Part shown: positions 43,841-54,130 of the stretch, piece after piece | Numbering within the stretch: position 1 is the stretch's first letter | Layout of the letters: every line of letters starts with the position of its first letter | NCBI GenBank assembly: GCA_002633025.1 | Contig: NMRB01001807.1 | Location: 67,054 to 131,053, forward strand | Length of the DNA stretch: 64,000 nucleotides | Direction: 5' to 3' | Origin: Notospermus geniculatus | Lineage: Eukaryota > Nemertea > Pilidiophora > Heteronemertea > Lineidae | Program-made: the position numbers and the translations under genes | Notes under the pieces: generated by a model | The model's input: only the letters and a program-made list of their open reading frames with translations | Database searches by the model: none | Told to the model about the DNA's origin: nothing

Positions 43841-46800
43841 TCAATGTAAAAGTTCCTCTTCTTCCTCTAAATACCTTTTGATGGCTCGTTGGAATTCTGT
43901 TGATGACCAGCATTCATGGATCATATTGCATTCCGTTTCATTAGTGTAGTCCATTTTGGCTTTCAAGTGGCTTCTGACCATTAGCTTTGTGGCTTCCAAA
44001 GCCTGAAAAAAAGATGACGTAATATTTTTTCTAAAGGCCCGAACCCACTGACGCGTTTTTGTGCAGCGGGAAAACGCAGCAGCAGAAAATGCTTTGTTAA
44101 AAGGCAGCGGACCGAGAAAATAACAAAGGGTGGCAGTGATGAAACTGCAGCGGAAAAACGCGACAGTGGGTTCAGGCCTTAAAGCCTGCAGAACACTGCA
44201 CCCCAACTCAAGCTGAGTATCAAGTCGTGTGGTTTGACACCCAGAGTTAGACTGTTGTCTGCAGTGTTCAGCGTGTCCTTCTTTGAGGAAAATTTGGCGT
44301 TTTAAGAAAATTGTGAGATAGTGCAGCAATGGACATGCTTCTGAGTCAAATAATCAGCCAAGAGATACCATTGGTAGAAAGTAATTCTAGTTACCTTAGC
44401 AGACTGTGTTGCCATTGCCTCCACCTTGGGTATAACCTCCTGCATCATGCTTGTAGGCCAGTACACTTGTGATACTAGATTGTTCTGATATGCTTCGATA
44501 GCGGTCAATTTCCTACCACCCAGTAACATCTCATTCGCCTACAAGAGAATAACACATCAAATGCATCCACTTTTACTAGTGATTCCAAAATCACTTTGAA
44601 TTTAAGTCAAATCTGCACCCAACTCAAACATGGGCAAAATTATCAGACAGAATGAAGTTCAGTTTGTTGAGCCATATTCTGAGAGAATGGTGCCCGGTTG
44701 TTCAGCCTTGGCTTAAGCCAGAGTTGGGTCGATCCCGACATGAGCGTGCCTTTAACCCAGACTTATATTTCACAGTGCGTTGCGCAGGTTGGACTTCAAA
44801 CACAACCTGGCAGTGGGGTGGTTATAAACGCGACTTGCAATGGTAGGCCTATTCACTGTATGCCCAGACTTTGAAGATGGCAGAAGCATTGGATCAGCTC
44901 ATGTAAGCCAACCCTAAGCAACCGGGCACACATCATCAAGCAAATTGTATACGAAAGCATTGAGCAAGTAGGGCAACAAGCCACGCTCAGGTAATCCCAA
45001 GTTTAATTCAGGTTGAGTGCAATAAACTCAGAGGGCTTGTTGGCCCACTCACCAAAGGTAATCCCATGACATTTGGAAACGTGAACGAAGCACATCCTTC
45101 TGGAGTCTGCGCTAGCCTAGGATAAGGCATGTAGAACTCTGCTTTGTCACTGGCGTAGACGATGTCGCACAGGGGCAGGATGGCAGCACCAAGACCGATA
45201 GCTGGGCCATTGACAGCAGCCACAATTGGCTTTGGGAAAGATATCAGTGTCTTGATGAAATCTCTGAAATACGGAAGAAAGTCATTAGAATATTCAAAAC
45301 ATTGAGTTCAGAGCCAAGCACCGAATATGGCATTACGGATTTTAGTACTCAACATACAGAAGATAATAAAGACGATTCTCAAATTTGCAGATCTGCATAC
45401 TTCCACCGAAATCTCAACCAGAACCTCGATCTGAAAGCGGATGACGTGGCGCAATCCATGATTCAGCTATGGTTGACTCGGACACAACATCAGTGCTTCG
45501 ATTCGTGGGGTTGTCTGCGTCACGTCATTCAGTTTCAGACCGAGGTTTATTAATATGGTTGAGATTTTGGCGATGTGCACACATCTTTGTCGTTTACGTC
45601 AATTTGAAAACGATCTATTCCATTGTGCGTACCGTAAAGATGCCACCATCTTGTTGACTGCATGTTTTTGATCCTCCGTTGATAGATAAGCTAAGTCAAT
45701 TCCTGAGCAGAATATCCTCCCCATGCCGCTGAGCATTACTAGACGACTATCATCATGTTTTGCATTATGAAATGCAGAGATCAGTTCACGAAAGACCTGC
45801 CAAGAAAAACATCTTATACATCAGCAATTGTCAGGATTGTAAAGTGACATCAGTTTCAGACTGTTTCAGGGCTGTCAGGGTCTTGTTACTAGAGGGTACA
45901 AGTACGTTATGTTGGGTACAGAATCCACATCCTCAAGTTGAGGAAGCCAGGGTACAATTCCTGAGGACTTTTGGGGAAATGTTTTCATTCGTACATGTAC
46001 AGCCACTAAATGTCCAGAAATCACTTCTACAGATACACACGCATTCTTGGCGAAAAAATTGTAGGGGGCGACCGCAGACCTGCCATATGTGCCGCACAAA
46101 TGGGCTTAGAGAATTTGCAGCAATGGGCGAGTCACCTGTACCTTCCATCATTTTTTGAGCAAAACCCCTCCAATTTGATGCCTGTAGTGTTTAACTTAAT
46201 TTGTGCTGGCCGTCCCCTCAGACAAAATGGCAGTAACTACCACTGGCGATCATCTTACTAGACAACGGGAAACGCTAGGACTGATACTTACATGTGGGTT
46301 CAATGCATTCCTAAATTTGGTGTTCGTAAACAACCAAATCTGGGTATAATTGGTGCATTTCTTGACAACAATATCTCGATATTTAAATGCGCTTTCACTT
46401 TGACGGACGCTGACTCGTCTCGTTACCTCCTCCTCCTCGACCTGGTTCCCTACCCGTCGATTAATTTTCGTCGCCTGGAGTTTCTGTGGCAAGTCTGTGA
46501 TCAGTGAGAGATATGAATCTGTCGACGGGCTGCTCGGGAGTGTCGGTACGAGGGGCACCGTTGGAAGGTCAGCAAAATAGCCGCTGTGTACGGGGGTGCT
46601 TGGTCTGGATGGAGTCTCAGAGGAGGAGCGCGTGAGACGTGGTGAAGTCGGCGGCGTTTTGTAAATGGCAGCGTAGTCTAGGGAAGATGACATCAAAAAC
46701 TTGGATTCCATGTTGCAGACTGGAACTTTTGGCACCGATGCTGAAATAAAAACGAGGGTTTATTAACCATTCTTCATCATCATCATATTTAGGGAATTGT

Positions 46801-49529
46801 ATGCAAACTGAAATTTATTCTAATCTCCTTTGCCGAACCATGAAAACTGACAGCAGCCTAATTATTCATTGTACAATTCGAAATAATATCATCAACTTTT
46901 CAGAAAACTGGACATAATGTAAAATACATGTATACACAATCACCAGGTCTACATAGGATATCAATGACTTCCGTGAAGTTGAATATAAATATCAAATCCG
47001 ATGAATGATTTTGCAGCCATAACAAATGTACTTTGCAACTTTTTTCCAACCACTACCAGCACCGGCATTGTATTTCAGTATTATGAGATGGCATTGCCTT
47101 TGGGAATATGGGAGGATCACGTAAACTATATAGAAACAGGCAGGTGCCTTAGGGCGGTCTTTTTATTGTGGGAATGACGGTAATCACCGGAACTGAACAC
47201 ACAAAGGAAACCATCAGTGTTACAATTGAAGGCTATCAAAAGAGCGAATTCAATTCAATCGAAAAATGGGGGTCCTTTTGTCTGGGAGTAAATGATGCAG
47301 GTATCACTGGGACGTAATCTTTATCATATCTATATTAATTGGTGACTTTTAAACTCCGAATAGTCCCCCCCCCCTCCCCATGGCATGCTGCAATACAAGT
47401 GGGCAACTTACCTGGTTGTGCAAAATCCGTCTTCACATGCAGTGGTTTCAGAGGCAGTAGTTTGCCGGCAGACTTCGGGGAAATTTTACCACGACTAGAA
47501 CTTTTTTTCTCACCCTCAGACAATTTCCCACACCCTTTCGACTTCTTTCCCCCTACAACGTTCTTCTTATTGTCCTTTTTCTTAATCTGTGTTCTATCAC
47601 ATACATGAATTAGTTTCTTTTGTTTAGGTCCATTAATTAAACTGTTCCGTTCATTTGATTCGAGCTCTTTCAGCAAAGCCGGTGCAAGCATGTAGCGAAT
47701 GTAATCTTCATCTGAACCTTCACTGTCGAAGTCAGATTCATCGGATAAGCCATCAGCCGTGGCATTTGCGCCAACTTTGACTTTTGCAAATTTTGCATTT
47801 GCAACTTTAGAGTCAATTTTTTTGGAAGTTACGCATCCATCAGTTGAATCCAAAGTCATGCTTTTATTGACTTTCTTAATTTTCCCTTTGACTTGAGGTT
47901 TTCTCTTTGAAGCATTGCCAGTCTTCCCCTTTTGCTGCTGGGCAGATTTACCGACCGGTATCTTTGCAACATTATTTTTTGTTTTTGCCTTTGTCAGCTT
48001 TCCGGTCTTATTAACCTTTGCCTTCCCAGGATTCGCACCCTTAGAACCAGTGGCTCCAGTCTTTTTGATCTGCTTAACAGACTTCTTCACACTTTGTTTC
48101 TTAAAAGTTACACCTTTTTTGTTAGTTTTTGTTTTGACATCATTTAACACAGAATCAGATGAAATAGAACTCAGGCGATTGCGCACAGGGTATGTCTTTA
48201 GCTTGGTATGCTTTTTGGCTCCAAGATTTGAACCTGGTTTTTTCCCTTTTGCTTTACTGAGACATGCTTCAGCAGCTATCTTAGAGGAGCTGGTCTTCTT
48301 TTTAGAAATGATTGTTTCCCCATTTGGTCCCATAATTGGAAAGCCATGCCTCTTATTGTAGAGGTTGACCATAATCCTACAAGCCAGCAACCCAAGCTGG
48401 GGCTCCCATGTATCAAATTCACTTCCATAATCCTTCCACCTAATCAAATATTCTATAACGCCTTTGTTTGTCCTTCTTGACAGTATTCTCTGGACCTACA
48501 AAGAAAAGAAGACACACACTTTTGTCTTAATTAATGGTGTCTTGAAATAATCTACAGTTGTACTCACAGGCCTAAAACTAGACTGCTTAGAAAGTCCTAT
48601 TACAGTACTAGTATCAGACTGCTTAGGAAGTCCTATTACAGTACTAAGTATCAGTCATGTCAGTTGGTCTTAGCTGCAATTGAAGGACATTAATTCACAA
48701 CACAACACACGTGTATGTAAGGCCTAAAGGCTGAAAAATATCAATTAGCCTATTTTAGCCCTAATTGATATTTGATATAATTCATGTATCATAATGATAA
48801 TATGATAGCTACATGAATTCGCATAATTCAATTTCATTTAGGCCTACTCTCGTCTCAAAATCTCACAATTATGATCAAATATGAACACAACATTAGGCCT
48901 AATTTAATCATCATCATCATCATCATCATGAACATCGTGTCCACGACATTAACAAAACAACAATCAAACGGTTACATAACAATGATTCATGAGTGAATGA
49001 CTGAATGAATGAAACAAAATGACAACAAACAATGTCAACAAATGCCGATGGCGATCCCCGATGCCGAGAAGATGATGGCATTCTCTTTTTATTTTTAAAT
49101 TTTTTTGTTGGCAACCAAAAACCATGGCAACTGCATGCATCTCTCAAATAGAAGTGTTTTGCTCTTTAATCATTCTATGCCAGCCTACCATCAGTGATTT
49201 CTTGTGAATGTTGTTTAATTTGACATGCATGAATGACTTATTTTGTTCTTTTTGTGTGGTGTGGCGGCTGTACATGCGATGCATGTATGTGCGTGTGTGT
49301 GCATTGTGTGTAAACTGCGCGATCACGGCGCGACTGTCTGTCACCAAATAGAGGGATACTATTCCACAAAATACACAAGAACGCATGCAATTAACGTTAC
49401 ATATTCATGAATGGAGATGTGACGCAATAAAATTCATTGACCGATTCGCGACTGGAATCTTCTAAAGAGGCAAGTTCGGCACTTTTCCAAGGCGTTACTC
49501 ACCTCGTAAAGATCAGGGCTGTCCGCCAT
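43841..49529 (-). CDS. CDYL: Chromodomain Y-like protein, complete
   Basis: Seven exons: 49529-49503, 48495-47412, 46740-46292, 45796-45633, 45263-45053, 44538-44395, 44002-43841. All phases agree and give 746 aa. The chromodomain spans residues 8-60; VQRILSRRTNKGVIEYLIRW and DYGSEFDTWEP supply the aromatic cage (Y8, W29, Y32) for methyl-lysine histone tails. A long Lys/Ser-rich segment follows, then a Pro/Ser-rich segment. The SVRQSESAFKYRDIVVKK motif is the CDYL hallmark before the crotonase fold. The crotonase part has GRIFCSGIDLAYL, NGPAIGLGAAILPLCDIVYA and QTPEGCASFTFPNVMG. Human CDYL is a nuclear corepressor and crotonyl-CoA hydratase linked to REST and PRC2. Odd: Glu630 in QTPEGC is the ECI-type catalytic glutamate, which is Asp in human CDYL. 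It is divergently paired with ECI2. Confidence 0.95.
44032..44182. repeat. Foldback in CDYL intron 6
   Basis: TAAAGGCCCGAACCCACTG and CGCGTTTTTGTGCAG on the left match the inverse of CTGCAGCGGAAAAACGCG and CAGTGGGTTCAGGCCTTA on the right. Confidence 0.65.
48907..48930. repeat. (ATC)n microsatellite in CDYL intron 1
   Basis: Eight near-perfect ATC units. Confidence 0.85.
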
Positions 49530-49566
49530 TTTAGCTGAGTGATGTCACGTGACCTAACAAACCATC
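49530..49566. promoter_or_regulatory. 37-bp bidirectional CDYL/ECI2 inter-start region
   Basis: The divergent ATGs of CDYL (49529, minus) and ECI2 (49567, plus) are separated by 37 bp. A perfect palindrome GTCACGTGAC (49544-49553) sits at the exact middle. It matches the USF/MiT-family E-box, the CLEAR consensus. The CDYL start lies in AAAATGGCGGAC, close to the YY1 motif AANATGGCGGC; the ECI2 start (ATCATGGCTGCC) is a weaker version. The 5'UTRs must therefore be very short, overlap each other, or begin in additional exons. Confidence 0.7.
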
Positions 49567-52500
49567 ATGGCTGCCTCCATTCCGAACCGATTGCTGAAGT
49601 TGGCCAAGTTTTCGGCCCGAAATTACAGGTAACGATGAGTTTTATTTCATAAAACAGCCCATTTTTCAGAATCAGTGACTCATCAGGAAATAGAAAAGCA
49701 CTACTTTCTTGAATGCCGCTTTCCGAAAGTACTGAGTTGACAGAAATTCAACAGCAGGCCGGCCCACACCACCACTTCCATGCCATGATGATGCACACTG
49801 TCACTCACTGCACTGCGGTAGGCCTAGTTAAACTGGCACTAAAAATTGCACGGTCTATAGTACTGTCACTGTTGTGCTGATGATGCTCAGTGTGACGGGT
49901 TTACGGTCGTTTCGTTACACAGCCGTTTTTCGTTACACAGACAGTTCGTTACATTTTTTGGGTCGTTTCGTTACAAAAATAAACAAAAACACGCCACATG
50001 GGTTTGGTCGTTTCATTTACAGGCCTTTCAATTGCACAGTAACCTTTACACCCTCTATTTTTCAGTCCATTTTGGGGACAGCCTTCCAGCTTATTTTGGG
50101 GACATTTTTTTTCCATTGTTATATTGTGGGGACACACATTCCGGGACTGAGACTGACTGGGAAGTTAGTGAAGGACGTTTTCTCCGGCCAGTCTGTGGTA
50201 GGCACAGTACATGTATCAGGGCAGGATCCAGGATTGACGGAAAGGGGTGGCGTAGCTTGGCAGACGCGATGAGCACCAAAAGCCCAAAGGGGGTCTGGGG
50301 GCTCTCCCCCAGAAAAATTTGACAATTTAAGTGCTGTTATGCGATTTCCTGGCATCTGAGAACAAAAAACTTTATTTTTATTTGATTAAATTTTTCTTGC
50401 TAAAAATAATGATTGCTCTGCCAAAAATAGGGGGCGTATGCCCTCTGGATCTCACCCTGATCATTTCCATTTNTTGTAGATTCTTCAGTCATGTCCGACA
50501 ATTCCACAACAGCAGAGTTGTTATAAGTGGCCAGACTGTAACTGAAAAATTTCAATCAGCCCAAAATATGGTGGACAGTCTGAAGGAAGACCCAGGAAAT
50601 GAGGCCAAGTTGAAGATATACGCTTTGTTTAAACAAGTACGTTTTAATTTTTTCCTTACATAAGTCTGAAGGCAAGGTTGCTGCTTCCACACATATTGAA
50701 AAATTATTCTGATTCAAACTTGCTTTGACTTAGCAATTTGATCTATCTTGTATTATTTTTCGCATTGCAGGCAACAAGTGGTCCATGTGATAAACCCAAG
50801 CCTGGTATAATGGATTTTGTGGGAAAGGTAAAATGGGAGGCATGGACAACTCTTGGAGAAATGAGCAAGGTAAATATATTTTGTACAATCACCTCAACCA
50901 ACGACTATTAAGAGCAAATTCCCAAGATATACCTTGTGTACATTTTGTTACTCTCTTATAGGATGGTAATCTAATGTTCATTATTTGGTTCATTATTTTT
51001 AGGAGGACGCCATGAAACAGTATGTTGAGTTGGTGACAAGCCTTGCCGAAGCTGAAGGCCCACAACCTGAACATGTTCAAGACACCAAATTCACTCAGTT
51101 GATAGTTGCAAAAGATGGGCCTGTCTTGAAAATAACGCTCAATAGACCGACCAAGAAGAATGCTATCAATTATGAGGTTCGTCTCTTTGTGAAGGTTCAA
51201 ACCAGAGCTCAGTTGCTTTTCAGTTGATACCATCTCAGCCACTGGTTCCATTTACTAATACAGTTACTAATGTAGTTAGAAATACAAGTAATTCTGTGTA
51301 AAAGATTTGGTTTAGAATAGTTGTTGTTTCTCGAGTTGCATGTTCTTGTGTTTCTCCCATGAGCAAATCATGAATCGCATGCTGTTGCCAGAGATGCTAC
51401 ATGCCAGGGTCGGCTTAGACATCCCTGGACATAAAAGGGTTCTGTTTTTCATCGTTTCAGATGTATGATGAATGGTCCAGTGCCTTGGAAGAAGCAGCCC
51501 AAGATGACTCTGTCCACTTTGTAGTTGTCACAGGTATGGTAAACAAGTAAAAAGTAAAAAATATTTATGTGTTTTGAAGCTCCTACAACCCATGAATAAA
51601 AAGTGTTACTTCCTTATTGGGCTTGGATTTCATAAGGCGAGAGTGAGACAGGTTCTTCAGTATCCAGTGGCTACTTTCAGGTGCTGGTGACTTCTTCTGC
51701 AGTGGCAACGACTTGGCTAATTTTGCAAATGTGTCACCGAGTGAGATTGCTGGTATGGCAACTAAAGGTGGAGAAATCCTCAGGTATGTTTCAATTGAAA
51801 TGAGTGGTAGTAGAGTAAATTAAAACCTCTTTAACTTGTCAGACCCCAGGTTTGAGCAGACACTTTCTTCTGTTGAAATTTTCTAAAAGAGTTGGAAATG
51901 AATTCGAAAGAATTTGAAGAAACATTCTTCAGATGGTTCAAGGGGACAAGCTTTCTTCAAATTTTTTCCAATCAACTTCATAGGATGTGAGAAAACTTCG
52001 ACAGAAGATGTCGTCTGCTGGACTCTGGGGGCAGATGACTTAACCCACCTTCACCCTGTGACTGACCTTCTGAGCTCCATGTAGATGATTTACGCATATG
52101 TGTTTTGATGAATGTCATGGAAACCACTACGTTATTTGGACAGTTCCAGGATTAAGAGCACCTAAAACTTTGACTCTTTCATCTGTTCAGGCGATTTGTG
52201 ACAGCATTCATCGACTTCCCGAAGCCACTAGTGGGATTAATCAACGGCCCTGCCATAGGGGTGTCCGTGACAACGCTAGGATTGTATGACTTCGTTTATG
52301 CAAGTGATAAGGTAGGTTGGTCATCGTTATCGAGCCATGAGCTCCAACCAGGCTCGCTAGATTTTCCAAATTCAGCACTTGCACAGGTTTTCAATGGACA
52401 AGGATCCCTTAGTATGATGACTGCAGAATCAATGTGAATGTAGAACAACAGTCAGCCTGAAATTGGCAAGAGGGTGATGCTGATTGTGCAGAAATTGATG

Positions 52501-53285
52501 AGAAATCATATTTTTCAGGCAACATTTCATACTCCCTTCACCGTTCTTGGCCAGTCTGCTGAGGGATGCTCATCCCTGATTTTCCCGAAGATCATGGGGC
52601 CTGTGAAAGTAAGTATTGCATGGCAAATTTGAAGAGTTGATGGATATAATTCCTTATTCTTGTTTATGAATTCTTAACAAGTGATTTTTTAGCATCTGAT
52701 CTTGAAACAATCACTCGCAAAGTCATTGTAACCGCTGTGTTTTTCCCATTCCAGGCAGGAGAAATGTTACTTTTAAATCGCAAATTGACTGCACAGGAAG
52801 CTCAGGAAAGGAATCTTGTGAATGAAGTATTCCCACACGCCGTATTTAAAGAGAAAACAGATGAAATCGTCAAACAAATGGCAGAACTTCCAAAAGAGGT
52901 GAATATTTTCAGTATGATGTCAATTTCCTTTGAGATTTCCATCGTGATGTCTTTTACTTGCCCTTGCAAAGGTAAAAAGCACCACAGCTTAAAACAGGTA
53001 AAAACCTCCCTAAGTGTCCTTAAAAAATCACCTTGCAGTGTACGAACCCTGCCCAATCATTCCCTGATAACATACATGCAATCCTGAAGTTCTGTTGCAC
53101 ATTTACGGTACTTCCACTTCTTTCCATTTCAGAGTTTCAAACTTGGTAAAGTTTTAATGAGAGATGTCGAACGAGACGCCCTCCATCGGACGAATGATCG
53201 CGAATGCATGCTGCTTGTGGAGAGATGGCAGTCCAAGGAGTGTGTCGAGGCAATTATGAATTTCTTCACGAGAAAACAACAATAA
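49567..53285 (+). CDS. ECI2: Enoyl-CoA delta isomerase 2 (ACBP + crotonase), complete
   Basis: Ten exons: 49567-49628, 50480-50636, 50771-50869, 51003-51176, 51461-51533, 51681-51783, 52191-52311, 52519-52608, 52755-52898, 53133-53285. All phases agree and give 391 aa (human 394). The N-terminus is Arg-rich and free of acidic residues ([20 protein letters not shown]), a likely mitochondrial presequence. An acyl-CoA-binding domain follows ([40 protein letters not shown]). The crotonase domain has the oxyanion-hole segment [12 protein letters not shown] and NGPAIGVSV, and the catalytic Glu278 in GQSAEGCSS. The enzyme shifts 3-enoyl-CoA to 2-trans-enoyl-CoA in unsaturated fatty-acid oxidation. 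Odd: the C-terminus is RKQQ, without the SKL peroxisomal signal of mammalian ECI2, so a mitochondrial location is favoured. Confidence 0.96.
50217..50459. mobile_element. hAT-like MITE, CAGGG family, in ECI2 intron 1
   Basis: It begins CAGGGCAGGATCCAGGATTG and ends GGATCTCACCCTG. The inner GGGGCTCTCCCCCAGAAAAA is shared with the copy at 1048. It ends only 20 bp before exon 2, so the exon's acceptor region lies right beside the insertion. Confidence 0.65.
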
Positions 53286-53391
53286 AATGAAGGTACAAAA
53301 GCTTTGATTTGTCATGAAAGATTTCCTGTTTCTTGAAGCTATGAATAGCTGTGAATAATGTAATAGTAGTAGTGGCATGAAGCAACTTCCA

Positions 53392-53397
53392 AATAAA
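53392..53397 (+). promoter_or_regulatory. Possible ECI2 polyadenylation signal, proximal
   Basis: AATAAA about 107 bp after the stop codon. Confidence 0.45.
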
Positions 53398-53636
53398 GAG
53401 TGTTAACTGTATAAAGCCTAGTGTACAGCACTTGTGACTGGAAGCAACTGATCCGATCAGTTGCTGGCGGTGCGATTCAGCAACTCAGAAAAACTAGGAG
53501 CATTCAATCAGTCTGAATTTGCTGAAGTGAGTCAATATATGTTAGTTCTCAGGGCCTGCCCAAGTCTTAATAGGGCAAGGGATATCCGTGTGTGCTAAAT
53601 GACTGGTAATAATGATTTTGCCATCTGTACAGATTG

Positions 53637-53642
53637 AATAAA
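53637..53642 (+). promoter_or_regulatory. Possible ECI2 polyadenylation signal, distal
   Basis: AATAAA about 350 bp after the stop codon and followed by T/G-rich sequence (TTTATTTGTGTC). Confidence 0.45.
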
Positions 53643-53745
53643 AAGATTTATTTGTGTCAAAATAATGGTGTTTCTTGCACTTCTAATATATGTCATCATT
53701 GGTAATAAAATTGAAATGAAGGCTTATTTCTTTTTTCTCTGACTT

Positions 53746-53751
53746 TTTATT
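53746..53751 (-). promoter_or_regulatory. Possible transglutaminase polyadenylation signal
   Basis: AATAAA on the minus strand about 380 bp past the transglutaminase stop. The convergent ECI2 signal is only about 100 bp away, so the two 3' ends nearly meet. Confidence 0.4.
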
Positions 53752-54130
53752 CCTGAAGCATTTAAAGGACTACAAACTAGAAAGGTCATACATTTGTCTT
53801 TTCCCTATTCAATAAGGGCCCTAGCACCAATGCTGATGTATGGTCTGTGCCAGCTTAAATCATTGCCAATCTTGTACATTGAAATAAACTTTCTTGATGC
53901 TGGCATCAAGATAGTAAAAAGTACCTTTAACTTATACTCATTGATGACAAATTTTTTTCCCCTTTGTTGTGCTCCTTTATCTTCTGTAGTGGTATAAAAT
54001 GTACATGTAGTAAACATGACACAGTTCGTGTAATAATCTAATAGATTGTAGCTTCAACGGATATAAGTAAGGCTACTCTAGTAATGTCGGCAAACTCATA
54101 GCTTCTCCAGGCTCGTCTATTCTTCGCCGC

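Noticed and set aside
47915-48361. 148-codon hydrophobic plus-strand frame
   Set aside because: Antisense of the Lys-rich CDYL exon; Lys codons read backwards give Phe/Leu-rich sequence.
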